A DNA stretch of 64,000 bases from assembly GCF_032681285.1 (NCBI RefSeq), contig NZ_CP136336.1, positions 607,001 through 671,000 on the forward strand, given 5' to 3'. The notes under the pieces are model-generated. The model saw nothing but the letters and a program-made list of their open reading frames with translations. It did not search any database and was not told the DNA's origin. The DNA is from Piscinibacter gummiphilus. GTDB taxonomy: Bacteria; Pseudomonadota; Gammaproteobacteria; Burkholderiales; Burkholderiaceae_C. The position numbers and the translations under genes were made by a program. Shown here in pieces: positions 35,185 to 43,578 of the stretch; the first letter of the stretch is position 1; the number at the start of each line of letters is the position of its first letter.

Positions 35185-36120
35185 ATGACCCGTGGCACGC
35201 CGGCTCCATCGACCTCGCAGCTTTCGCTGTTCGATGAAGCGCCGACTCCGCTGGAGGCCGCGCCTCTCGCGGTGCCTGCACCCAGGGTCGAGCCGCCACC
35301 CGCCCTTCCTGCGCCGCCTGCCGTGCCCATCGCCGACGTGCTGGCCCCTGCCGTTTTCCGCCACCCCAACGCCCAGCGCGAGATCCGCCTGCGCGAGCAC
35401 ACCGTCGCCTATGCCTTGCGCCGTGCGCGCCGCAAGAGCATCGGCTTCGTCGTTGGCATGGAAGGCCTGAGCGTGGCCGCGCCCAAGTGGGTGGGCCTCG
35501 GCGAGATCGAATCGGCACTGCGCGAGAAGGGCGACTGGATCCTGCGCAAGCTCGCCGAGCAGCAGGAGCGTGCCCAGCGCCTGCAGGCCGCCAAGGTCGA
35601 CTGGCGCGACGGCACCGGCATCCCCTTTCTCGGCGAGACCGTGATTGTCGTGCTCGATGTGCGCGCCGGCCTCACGCGTGGTGGCGCGGTGCTCAATGCC
35701 GATGGCGACGCGCTGCCCGGCGTGCCGCGCCTCACGCTGCACGTGGGCCTGCCGCACACCGCCACGCCGGAGCAGATCCGCGACGTGGTGCAGAGCTGGC
35801 TGCAGCGCCAGGCGCGGCGGGTGTTCGAGGAGCGTCTCACGCACTTCGCGCAGCAGCTCGGCGTCCGCTACACGCGGCTCTCGCTCTCGTCGGCACAGAC
35901 GCGCTGGGGCAGCGCCGGGGCCGACGGCTCCATCCGCCTCAACTGGCGCCTGATCCATTTCGCGATGCCGCAGATCGACTACGTGGTCGCCCACGAGCTG
36001 GCCCACCTGCGCGAGATGAACCACAGCCCGCGCTTCTGGGATGTGGTGCGCTCGGTGATGCCCGACTACGAGCAGGTCCGCAGCACCCTCAAGGACGACG
36101 TGTTACCCGTGTTCGACTAA
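35185..36120 (+). CDS. YgjP/SprT-like zinc metalloprotease-like protein (DUF45)
   Basis: A 311-residue protein. Residues 1-65 are Pro/Ala-rich and probably disordered; the rest matches the YgjP-like (M48-related) family. The metal site HELAHLREMNHSPRFW near residue 270 gives HExxH plus the downstream His, and the RRARRKSIGFVV and TRWGSAGADGSIRLNWRLI motifs are conserved. Family members are presumed cytoplasmic peptidases, with roles poorly known. It lies between plsC and the GlrK-like kinase gene. Confidence 0.85.
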   Translation: MTRGTPAPSTSQLSLFDEAPTPLEAAPLAVPAPRVEPPPALPAPPAVPIADVLAPAVFRHPNAQREIRLREHTVAYALRRARRKSIGFVVGMEGLSVAAPKWVGLGEIESALREKGDWILRKLAEQQERAQRLQAAKVDWRDGTGIPFLGETVIVVLDVRAGLTRGGAVLNADGDALPGVPRLTLHVGLPHTATPEQIRDVVQSWLQRQARRVFEERLTHFAQQLGVRYTRLSLSSAQTRWGSAGADGSIRLNWRLIHFAMPQIDYVVAHELAHLREMNHSPRFWDVVRSVMPDYEQVRSTLKDDVLPVFD

Positions 36121-36131
36121 GGTCGGGCCCC

Positions 36132-37544
36132 GTGCATCGCTACTCCTTCCGCCAGCTGCTGCTGGTCGCCTTCCTGTTGATCGCCGCGCTGCTGAGCGCC
36201 GCCTCGCTGCGCGGCCTCTTCACGCTCGAGAAGCTGCTGCGCCAGAGCAGCGACGGCGCGCGCCGTGCCGTCGCGCACACCGCCGACGCGCAGTTGCTGG
36301 CCGAGCGCACGGTGGCGATGGAGCGCTCTGCCCGCCAGTACCTCGTGCTCGAAGACCCGGTGCTGCGCCAGCGTTTCGAAGAAGCCGGCCGCGATGCGCG
36401 CGACGCGCTCAAGCGCCTGGCCGACAACCTCGTCTCGGCCAACCTCGCCGCCGAGTGGCAGGCACACGAGTCGGGCATCGAAGATCAGCTCAAGGGCACG
36501 CCAGCCGACCTGCGCGAGCGCGAGGCCTCGATCACCAATGCCTTCCGCGAACTCGAAGGCATCAACGACACCATCGCCAACCAGGTGCGCGTGACCACCG
36601 AGCAGCGCAACCAGGTGCTGATGAGCGAGCTGGAAGCCGGGCGCGCCGAGCTGGGGCGGCAGATGCTGATCGCGATCGTCGTCGCCGTGCTGCTGGCCTT
36701 CGTCTTCGGCCTCTGGCTCGCCCGGCCGCTCAAGCGACTGGAGCAGGCGGTGATCGGCCTGGGCGAGAACCGCCTCGACCAGCCGATCGAAATCCGCGGC
36801 CCGTCCGACGTGCGCCTGCTTGGCCGCCGGCTGGAGTGGCTGCGCCTGCGCCTGGCCGAACTCGATTCCGACAAGTCGCGCTTCCTGCGCCATGTGTCGC
36901 ACGAGCTGAAGACGCCGTTGGCCGCGTTGCGCGAAGGGGTTTCTCTGCTGGAAGAGGGCGTGACCGGCACGCTCAGCGACGACCAGAAGGAGGTCGCGCG
37001 CATCCTGCGGCAGAACACGGCGCTGCTGCAGAGCCAGATCGAAGACCTCCTGCGCTTCAACGCCGCTGCGTTCGAAGCGCGCAAGCTCGTGCGCCAGCGG
37101 GTCGAGCTGACCGGCCTGCTGAAAGGCCTCGTCGCACGCCAGCGCCTGCAATGGCAGGCCCGCCAGCTGGCGGTGAAGGTCGAGGGCGACGCCCTCTGGG
37201 CCGAAGTCGACCCCGACAAGCTGGGAACGGCGCTCGGCAACCTGCTCTCCAACGCGATCAGGTTCAGTCCCCCGGGCGCTACCATCCGCCTCTGCGTGAC
37301 CCGCGTGCCGGGTCGTGCCTGCATCGACATCGTCGACCAGGGCCCTGGTGTGGCCGCCGTTGACCGGGCCCGTGTGTTCGAGCCCTTTTACCGCGGCGAG
37401 CGGCAGCCGAGCGACGCGGTGCGCGGCACCGGCATCGGCCTGTCGATCGTGCACGAGTACATCACCGCGCATGGCGGTGTGGTCGAACTGCAGGACGACG
37501 GCCCCGGGGCCCACTTTCATATCGAATTGCCGCATGCGCGTTAA
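36132..37544 (+). CDS. glrK: Sensor histidine kinase, GlrK/QseE-like
   Basis: A 470-residue membrane kinase. TM1 (about residues 8-29) and TM2 (about 178-197) enclose a helical periplasmic domain, followed by HAMP, a dimerisation domain with H257 in FLRHVSHELKTPLAALREG, and the ATPase domain (NLLSNAIRFSPPG, DQGPGV, GTGIGLSIVHEY). The gene is followed by a QseG-like lipoprotein and a sigma-54 activator, exactly the glrK-qseG-glrR order of enterobacteria. That system senses envelope stress and glucosamine-6-phosphate-related signals. The start is a GTG 11 bases after the previous stop, the best in-frame choice. Confidence 0.88.
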   Translation: MHRYSFRQLLLVAFLLIAALLSAASLRGLFTLEKLLRQSSDGARRAVAHTADAQLLAERTVAMERSARQYLVLEDPVLRQRFEEAGRDARDALKRLADNLVSANLAAEWQAHESGIEDQLKGTPADLREREASITNAFRELEGINDTIANQVRVTTEQRNQVLMSELEAGRAELGRQMLIAIVVAVLLAFVFGLWLARPLKRLEQAVIGLGENRLDQPIEIRGPSDVRLLGRRLEWLRLRLAELDSDKSRFLRHVSHELKTPLAALREGVSLLEEGVTGTLSDDQKEVARILRQNTALLQSQIEDLLRFNAAAFEARKLVRQRVELTGLLKGLVARQRLQWQARQLAVKVEGDALWAEVDPDKLGTALGNLLSNAIRFSPPGATIRLCVTRVPGRACIDIVDQGPGVAAVDRARVFEPFYRGERQPSDAVRGTGIGLSIVHEYITAHGGVVELQDDGPGAHFHIELPHAR

Positions 37545-38211
37545 ATCAGTCCTGGGTCTGTCTGTCCACACGGTGTCGAGCGTGATGGGGGTGCTGCTGC
37601 TGCAGGCCTGCATGTCGCCGCCGCCCAAACCCATGCCCGCCGCGGCCCCGGTGCCGGCCGAGGCCCCGGCGCCGAAGGTCGTCGTCGTGCCCGCGCCCCC
37701 GGCCCAGCCCGAGCCGGCCGACGTGGCGGCCCGACGGCTCCTGGCCTATCACGAACAGATCCGCCAGATGTCGCCGCAAGACCTGGCCAACGAGATCAAC
37801 CGCTTGAATGCCGCGGTGTCGGCCACCCCCACGGCCGCGCCGCCCGATGTGGTGCTCGAACTCGCGCTGGCACTCGCGCAGCAGCACAACGGCGGCGACG
37901 TGGCGCGTGCCGTGGCGCTGTTGGAGCCCATCACCAAGTCGAGCGCACCCGAACTCGCGCCCTGGCAGCCGCTTGCGCGCCTGCTGCTCGGCCGGGTGCT
38001 GGAGCAGCGCCGGCTCGAAGACGCGCTCAACCGCGAGGCCACGCGCAACCGCGACCAGCAGCGCACCCTGCAGCAGCTCAACGAGAAACTCGAGGCGCTG
38101 AAGGCCATCGAGCGCAGCATGGCCAACCGCCCCACGGGTGGCGGGCCGGCACCCGCCACGCCGCCGGCCGCCCCGCCCGCGCCGCCTCCCGCCGCGCCGA
38201 AGGCGCCCTGA
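37534..38211 (+). CDS. qseG: QseG/YfhG-like lipoprotein
   Basis: A 225-residue protein with a lipoprotein signal (lipobox LLQAC, Cys26) and Pro/Ala-rich segments at both ends. The middle (about residues 70-195) is helical with a coiled coil near DQQRTLQQLNEKLEALKAIE. It starts inside the end of the kinase gene (11-base overlap) and ends 19 bp before the response regulator gene. In enterobacteria QseG is an outer-membrane lipoprotein that binds and activates the kinase; position and topology suggest the same here, though direct sequence similarity cannot be judged by eye. Confidence 0.7.
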   Translation: MRVKSVLGLSVHTVSSVMGVLLLQACMSPPPKPMPAAAPVPAEAPAPKVVVVPAPPAQPEPADVAARRLLAYHEQIRQMSPQDLANEINRLNAAVSATPTAAPPDVVLELALALAQQHNGGDVARAVALLEPITKSSAPELAPWQPLARLLLGRVLEQRRLEDALNREATRNRDQQRTLQQLNEKLEALKAIERSMANRPTGGGPAPATPPAAPPAPPPAAPKAP

Positions 38212-38230
38212 GCCCAAGAGGCGCGACGCC

Positions 38231-39586
38231 ATGGCCAACCTGCTCCTGGTGGACGACGACCCCGACCTGCTGAAGCTGCTGTCGATGCGGCTCACGGCGG
38301 CGGGCCACCGCGTCACCTCGGTCGAGTCGGCCGAAGCCGCGCTCACGCAACTGGCCGTGGCGCGCCCGCAGCTCGTGGTGAGCGACGTGCAACTGCCCGG
38401 GCGCGACGGCCTCGCGCTCTTCGACGAGATCCACTCGCGCCACCCGGCGCTGCCGGTGATCCTGCTCACGGCGCACGGCACGATTCCCGACGCAGTCGAC
38501 GCCACGGCACGCGGCGTCTTCAGCTACCTCACCAAGCCGTTCGACGGCAAGGCCTTGCTCGACAAGGTCAACGAAGCGCTCGCCCTCGCCGCCCCGGCCG
38601 TCGACACCGCGACCGGCAACGACGGATGGCGCGAGTCCATCGTCAGCCGCTCCAACCGCATGGCCGAGCTGCTGTCGGAGGCGAAGATGGTGGCCGCGTC
38701 CGACGCCAGCGTGCTCATCCGCGGCGAGAGCGGCAGCGGCAAGGAGCTCCTGGCGCAGGCCATCCACCGCGCGAGCCCGCGCGCGGCCAAGCCCTTCGTC
38801 GCCGTCAACTGCAGCGCCATCCCCGAGGCGCTGCTCGAGTCCGAACTCTTCGGCCATGTGAAGGGCTCCTTCACCGGCGCGGTCACGAACCACACCGGCC
38901 TCTTCGTCGCCGCCGACGGGGGCTCGCTCTTCCTCGACGAGATCGGCGACATGCCGCCCGCCCTGCAGGTGAAGCTCTTGCGCGTGCTGCAGGAGCGCTC
39001 GGTGCGCCCGGTGGGGGCGACGCAGTCGGTGCCGGTCGACGTGCGCATCCTCTCGGCCACGCACCGCGACCTGGATGCGCTGATGGCGCAGGGCCAGTTC
39101 CGCGAAGACCTGTACTACCGGCTCAACGTCGTCTCGCTGCACCTGCCCACGCTGGGCGAGCGGCGCGAAGACATCCCGCTGCTGGCCAACCACTTCCTGT
39201 CGAAGCTCACGGCCAAGTACGACAAGCGCCTCACCGGCTTCGCGCCCGATGCGATGAAGGCGCTCACCACGGCGCCCTGGCCCGGCAACGTGCGTCAGCT
39301 GCACAACGTGGTCGAGCAGGTCTGTGCGCTGACCACCACGCCGCTGATCCCGCTGACGCTCGTGCAGCGTGCACTGCGCGTGCCGAGCGTGGAAGTGCTC
39401 ACCTATGCGCAGGCGCGCGAGCGTTTCGAGCGCGACTACCTGGTGGGGCTCTTGAAGCTCACCGACGGCAACGCGGCCGACGCCGCGCGGCTGGCCGACC
39501 GCAACCGCACCGAGTTCTACCGGCTGCTGCAGCGGCACGGGCTGACCCCGGGTCAGTTCAAGGCCGAGCCGCCTGTCGCTGAGTAG
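38231..39586 (+). CDS. glrR: Sigma-54-dependent response regulator, GlrR-like
   Basis: A 451-residue NtrC-family activator. The receiver domain has D8-D10 and the phosphoacceptor D52 (VVSDVQLPG), then an AAA+ domain with Walker A GESGSGKE (165-172), a sigma-54 contact loop GSFTGA (212-217) where most relatives have GAFTGA, and Walker B GSLFLDEIGDMP. The C-terminal Fis-like helix-turn-helix is DAARLADRNRTEFYRLLQRHG. It is the last gene of the GlrK-QseG-GlrR-like set and lies just before a sigma-54 promoter, its likely target. Confidence 0.9.
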   Translation: MANLLLVDDDPDLLKLLSMRLTAAGHRVTSVESAEAALTQLAVARPQLVVSDVQLPGRDGLALFDEIHSRHPALPVILLTAHGTIPDAVDATARGVFSYLTKPFDGKALLDKVNEALALAAPAVDTATGNDGWRESIVSRSNRMAELLSEAKMVAASDASVLIRGESGSGKELLAQAIHRASPRAAKPFVAVNCSAIPEALLESELFGHVKGSFTGAVTNHTGLFVAADGGSLFLDEIGDMPPALQVKLLRVLQERSVRPVGATQSVPVDVRILSATHRDLDALMAQGQFREDLYYRLNVVSLHLPTLGERREDIPLLANHFLSKLTAKYDKRLTGFAPDAMKALTTAPWPGNVRQLHNVVEQVCALTTTPLIPLTLVQRALRVPSVEVLTYAQARERFERDYLVGLLKLTDGNAADAARLADRNRTEFYRLLQRHGLTPGQFKAEPPVAE

Positions 39587-39608
39587 AGACAGGGCGCAGG
39601 CCCAGCAA

Positions 39609-39621
39609 AATCAAGCACTTG
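39609..39621 (+). promoter_or_regulatory. IHF consensus match
   Basis: AATCAAGCACTTG fits WATCARNNNNTTR at every position. It lies just upstream of the TGTC-N10-GACA site, in the control region of opgGH. Confidence 0.4.
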
Positions 39622-39641
39622 CAGCGGCTTGCGTGAGGAGT

Positions 39642-39659
39642 TGTCGCCATGCGGCGACA
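39642..39659. promoter_or_regulatory. GlrR-type upstream activating site
   Basis: TGTCGCCATGCGGCGACA equals TGTC-N10-GACA, the GlrR recognition pattern described in E. coli. It is a perfect dyad (8-bp arms counting flanking T and A) about 95 bp upstream of the sigma-54 promoter, a normal enhancer distance. It is followed by A rather than T, so it is not a good terminator of the upstream gene. Confidence 0.7.
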
Positions 39660-39721
39660 AAAAACGCGGTTTCTGCGCCCTTTGGCGCGGCCGCGCAGTG
39701 CGGGCGGCCGACGCTTGCACG

Positions 39722-39734
39722 CAAGTGATTGATC
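39722..39734 (-). promoter_or_regulatory. IHF-like site between enhancer and promoter
   Basis: CAAGTGATTGATC is the reverse strand of the IHF consensus with one mismatch at the last position. It lies between the GlrR-type site and the sigma-54 promoter, where DNA bending is normally needed. Confidence 0.4.
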
Positions 39735-39753
39735 TACAAGACTTTTAGTGAAT

Positions 39754-39768
39754 TGGCACGGGCGTTGC
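39754..39768 (+). promoter_or_regulatory. Sigma-54 promoter of opgGH
   Basis: TGGCACGGGCGTTGC matches the -24/-12 consensus TGGCACR-N4-TTGC fully. GG is at 39755-39756 and GC at 39767-39768, placing the transcription start at about 39780, some 85 bases before the chosen opgG start. Confidence 0.85.
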
Positions 39769-39865
39769 CCTAGGAAGCGTGCAGCCCACCGTCGGGCTGT
39801 GCTTCTTTCAACAACACCCCGCGCCTTTGTTCCTCGCCCTCACTCTTCTTGCGCCCACCGAGTCC

Positions 39866-41413
39866 GTGGTTCGCCGCACGGCGACACGTGGCCTGCTGCT
39901 CTTCGTGCTCGCCGTGCTCTGCGTGTGGGACGCCCGCGCCTTCGGCTTCGACGACGTCGCCGAGCGCGCCCGCCAACTTGCCACCAAGCCCTACGTCGCG
40001 CCGAAGGAGCAACTGCCCGCCGAGCTGAAAGCCCTCGACTACGACGGCTACCGCGACATCCGCTTCAAGCCCGAGCGTGCGCTGTGGAAGAAAGAGGGCC
40101 TGCCCTTCGAGCTGGCCTTCTTCCACCTCGGCAAGTTCCAGACGCTGCCGGTGCAGATCCACGAGATCACGCCGCAGGGCGTGCGCCACGTCGCGTTCGA
40201 CAAGAACGACTTCGACTACGGCCGGAACAAGCTCTCGCCGTCGACATGGGGCGACCTCGGCTTCGCAGGGTTTCGCGTGCACTACGCGCTCAACAACCCG
40301 GCCTACAAGGACGAGCTGGTGGTCTTTCTCGGCGCGAGCTACTTCCGCGCCTTGGGCAAGGGCCAGCACTACGGCCTCTCGGCGCGTGGCCTCGCGATCG
40401 ACACCGTCGGCGGCAGCGGCGAGGAGTTCCCGCGTTTCAGCGAGTTCTGGATCGAGCGGCCCGCGCCCGGTGCCACCTCGCTCGTGATCCACGCTCTGCT
40501 CGACTCGCCGCGTGCGGCCGGCGCTTACCGCTTCACGCTGCGCCCGGGTGACAACTCCGTGGCCGACGTGCAGGCGCGTCTCTTCCTGCGTGCCGGGGGC
40601 TCGCCCATCGCCACGCTCGGCATCGCTCCGCTCACCAGCATGTTCCACCACGGCGAGAACACGCCGCGCGTGGCCGACTTCCGCCCCGAGGTGCACGACA
40701 GCGATGGCCTGATGGTCGCGAGCGGTGACGGCAAGGGCGGCGTCGAATGGCTGTGGCGCCCGCTCATCAACCCCAGGCGCACGCTGGTGACCTCGTTTGC
40801 ATCGAAGGAGCCCAAGGGCTTCGGCCTGATGCAGCGCGACCGCACCGCGGCCAACTACGAAGACACCGAAGCGCAGTACCACCAGCGCCCGAGCGCGTGG
40901 GTCGAGCCGGTGGGCAACTGGGGCCCCGGCCGCGTCGAGCTGATGCTGCTGCACACGCCCGACGAGACCGATGACAACGTGGTCGCCTACTGGGTGCCTT
41001 CGACGCTGCCCGCCGCCGGCCAGCCACTCGATTTTGCGTACCGCCTGCACTGGCAAGGCGAACAACAGCAGCGCCCGCCCGCGGGCTGGGCGGTGCAGAG
41101 CCGCCTCGGCCACGGCTTCATCGACCGCAAGGCCAAGCGTGACCCGAACGAGCTGCAGTACGTCGTCGACTTCGACGGCCCCGCGCTGCGCAACCTGCCG
41201 GCCGATGCGCCGGTGAAAGCGGTGGTCAGCAGCAATGCCGCCGGCCGCATCGTCGAGCGCAATGCGTACCGCAATCCGCTCACCAACACCTGGCGCATGA
41301 CCGTGCGCGTCACCCGTCTTCAGCCCACCCAGCCGGTGGAACTGCGGGCCTTCCTCCAGAACGGCGACAGCGCCCTGACCGAAACATGGACCAACATCAT
41401 TCAGCCGGATTGA
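39866..41413 (+). CDS. opgG: Periplasmic glucan biosynthesis protein OpgG
   Basis: A 515-residue periplasmic protein with a cleavable signal (RRTATRGLLLFVLAVLCVWDARA). The mature sequence carries the MdoG-family pattern: FGFDDVAERARQLA, YDGYRDIRFKPERALW, ASYFRALGKGQHYGLSARGLAI and SMFHHGENTP. It acts with OpgH to build and branch osmoregulated periplasmic glucans. I place the start at GTG 39866; the longer frame from GTG 39779 would begin at the predicted transcription start and would bury the signal peptide. The 3' end overlaps opgH by 28 bases. Confidence 0.93.
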   Translation: MVRRTATRGLLLFVLAVLCVWDARAFGFDDVAERARQLATKPYVAPKEQLPAELKALDYDGYRDIRFKPERALWKKEGLPFELAFFHLGKFQTLPVQIHEITPQGVRHVAFDKNDFDYGRNKLSPSTWGDLGFAGFRVHYALNNPAYKDELVVFLGASYFRALGKGQHYGLSARGLAIDTVGGSGEEFPRFSEFWIERPAPGATSLVIHALLDSPRAAGAYRFTLRPGDNSVADVQARLFLRAGGSPIATLGIAPLTSMFHHGENTPRVADFRPEVHDSDGLMVASGDGKGGVEWLWRPLINPRRTLVTSFASKEPKGFGLMQRDRTAANYEDTEAQYHQRPSAWVEPVGNWGPGRVELMLLHTPDETDDNVVAYWVPSTLPAAGQPLDFAYRLHWQGEQQQRPPAGWAVQSRLGHGFIDRKAKRDPNELQYVVDFDGPALRNLPADAPVKAVVSSNAAGRIVERNAYRNPLTNTWRMTVRVTRLQPTQPVELRAFLQNGDSALTETWTNIIQPD

Positions 41414-43578
41414 GCGCTGCGCCCGGCCGCAGCACGCCCGCCATGCTCCGCGGGTCCATGGTCGCCCGACCCTGGCGCGGGTTCTGGGGCAGCCTGGCCG
41501 ACCGGCTCCTGGGCCGACCGTCCGACATCCCGGCGCCCGTGGCGCGCGAGCCTCAGGCTTGGGAACGCGCCGCCAGGCTGCGCCGCCGTGTGCTGATGCT
41601 GCTCGTGCTGGCGTCGGCCGTGGGGGCCACCACCCTGCTGTCCAACATGCTGCCGAGCGACCAGACCGGCCTCGCCCGCGCGGTGCAGATCGGCCTCTAC
41701 GGCCTGCTCTTCGCCTGGGTCTCCGCGGGCTTCTACACCGCGATGATGGGTTTCTGGGTGCTGTGGCGCGGCGACAAGCACGCGATGTCGGCCGCCTCGG
41801 TGGGCCACGCGCCCATCCACCGCGACGCACGCACCGCCATCGTGATGCCCATCTGCAACGAGAACGTGGCCTCCGTCTTTGCCGGCTTGCGCGCGACCTG
41901 CGAGTCGCTCGCCGCCACCGGCGCATCGAGTCTGTTCGACGTCTACGTGCTGTCGGACACCAGCGATCCTGAAATCCGCGCGGCCGAGCTGGCCGCGTGG
42001 GGCCAGCTGCGCCACGAGTGCGGCTCGGCGGGTCGCATCTATTACCGCTGGCGCCAGCGCCGCACCAAGCGCAAGTCGGGCAACGTGGCCGACTTCTGCC
42101 GCCGCTTCGGCCGCCTCTACCGCTACATGGTCGTGCTCGACGCCGACAGCGTGATGAGCGGCGATTGCCTGGTGAAGCTCGTGCGCCTGATGGAAGCGCA
42201 CCCGAGCGCCGGCATCATGCAGACCGCCCCGCAGGCCTGCGGCCTCGACACCGTGCACGCCCGCTCGCAGCAGTTCTCGGGCCGTGTCGCTGGCCGGCTC
42301 TTCACCGCGGGCATGTCGTACTGGCAGCTGGGCGAGTCGCACTACTGGGGGCACAACGCGATCATCCGCATCGAGCCCTTCATGAAGCACTGCTCGCTGG
42401 CGCCGCTCAAGGGCCACGGCGGCCTCTCGGGCACGCTGCTGTCGCACGACTTCGTCGAGGCCGCGCTGATGCGCCGTGCCGGCTACCACGTGTGGCTGGT
42501 GCAAGACCTGCACGGCAGCTACGAGCAGCAGCCGCCCAACCTGCTCGAAGAACTGCAGCGCGACCGCCGCTGGTGCCAGGGCAACCTGCAGAACGCCCGC
42601 CTGATCGCCGAGCCCGGCCTGCACCCGGTGCACCGTGCGATGCTCGGCACGGGTGCGATGGCTTATCTCTCGGCACCGCTGTGGCTGGCCTCGGTGCTGG
42701 TGGGCGCGGGGCTGTGGCTCTTCGGCGAGCGCCCGCTGATGGGCGGGGCGCTGCCGATCGAGATCGCCGGCCTCTGGCTCGTCACCGTGTTGATGCTGAT
42801 GCTGCCGCGGGTGATGGGCGTCGCCGTGATCGTGGCGTCGAAGCAGCAGCAGCGCTATGGCGGCACCCGGGCGCTGATCCGGGGTGCCGCACTCGAAGCT
42901 GGCCTCTCGGCCCTGCAGGCGCCGGTGCGCATGCTGGCCCATACCATCTTCGTGGTGGTCGCCCTCACGGGTCTCAAGCTCGACTGGAAATCGCCTCCGC
43001 GCGAAGCCAACGACATCGGCTGGCGCGACGCACTGCACCGCTTCGGCCCGACCACCGGCGTGGTGGCGGCCGGTGCGGCGGCCGTGCTGGCGCTGCAACC
43101 CGAGATCACGCTGTGGCTGGCGCCGATGGCGCTGCCGCTGATGCTCGCCGTGCCGCTGACCGTGCTCACCAGCCGCTCGGCTCTCGGCCAGCGCCTGCTG
43201 GCGAACCGGCTGCTGCTGATTCCCGAGGAGCACAGCGCACCGCAGGTGCTGCGCCGCGCCTGGGCCTATGCCAAGCGCGCCAACCCGGCACCGCAGTGGC
43301 GCGACGCGCTCACCGACCCGTGGCTCTTCGACGTGGTACGCGGCGCCATGGGGCCGCGCAACACCAGTTGGGGTTCGCGTGGCAAGGCACGCAAGCTGAT
43401 GCTGAGCGGCCTGCTCGCCAACCAGGACGCGGAGCAGCTGAGCGCGGAGCACCGCATGCGCCTCCTGAGCGAGCCGCAGAGCATCGTGCGTGTGCGCGAC
43501 CAGCTCGCGGCCGCGAATGCGAACCAGATGCGCGCCAGCTGGCGCGATGGCGAGCAAGTGGAAGCGCTGCGCGCCTAA
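41386..43578 (+). CDS. opgH: Glucans biosynthesis glucosyltransferase OpgH
   Basis: A 730-residue inner-membrane GT2 glucosyltransferase. Two N-terminal helices (about residues 68-90 and 100-125) lead into the catalytic domain: IVMPICNEN, VVLDADSVMSGD (DxD) and LLEELQRDRRWCQGN (QxxRW-type motif). About six C-terminal helices follow. It polymerises UDP-glucose into periplasmic beta-glucan backbones with OpgG. The gene starts inside opgG and ends four bases into the convergent GlxA-type gene. Confidence 0.95.
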   Translation: MDQHHSAGLSAAPGRSTPAMLRGSMVARPWRGFWGSLADRLLGRPSDIPAPVAREPQAWERAARLRRRVLMLLVLASAVGATTLLSNMLPSDQTGLARAVQIGLYGLLFAWVSAGFYTAMMGFWVLWRGDKHAMSAASVGHAPIHRDARTAIVMPICNENVASVFAGLRATCESLAATGASSLFDVYVLSDTSDPEIRAAELAAWGQLRHECGSAGRIYYRWRQRRTKRKSGNVADFCRRFGRLYRYMVVLDADSVMSGDCLVKLVRLMEAHPSAGIMQTAPQACGLDTVHARSQQFSGRVAGRLFTAGMSYWQLGESHYWGHNAIIRIEPFMKHCSLAPLKGHGGLSGTLLSHDFVEAALMRRAGYHVWLVQDLHGSYEQQPPNLLEELQRDRRWCQGNLQNARLIAEPGLHPVHRAMLGTGAMAYLSAPLWLASVLVGAGLWLFGERPLMGGALPIEIAGLWLVTVLMLMLPRVMGVAVIVASKQQQRYGGTRALIRGAALEAGLSALQAPVRMLAHTIFVVVALTGLKLDWKSPPREANDIGWRDALHRFGPTTGVVAAGAAAVLALQPEITLWLAPMALPLMLAVPLTVLTSRSALGQRLLANRLLLIPEEHSAPQVLRRAWAYAKRANPAPQWRDALTDPWLFDVVRGAMGPRNTSWGSRGKARKLMLSGLLANQDAEQLSAEHRMRLLSEPQSIVRVRDQLAAANANQMRASWRDGEQVEALRA

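Noticed and set aside
39642-39659. Hairpin read as a terminator of the glrR-like gene
   Set aside because: It is followed by A residues, not T, on the plus strand, and it fits the TGTC-N10-GACA activator site at the right distance from a sigma-54 promoter.
39779-39865. Longer opgG start at GTG 39779
   Set aside because: It coincides with the predicted +1 of the sigma-54 promoter and would place an odd 29-residue extension before the signal peptide.
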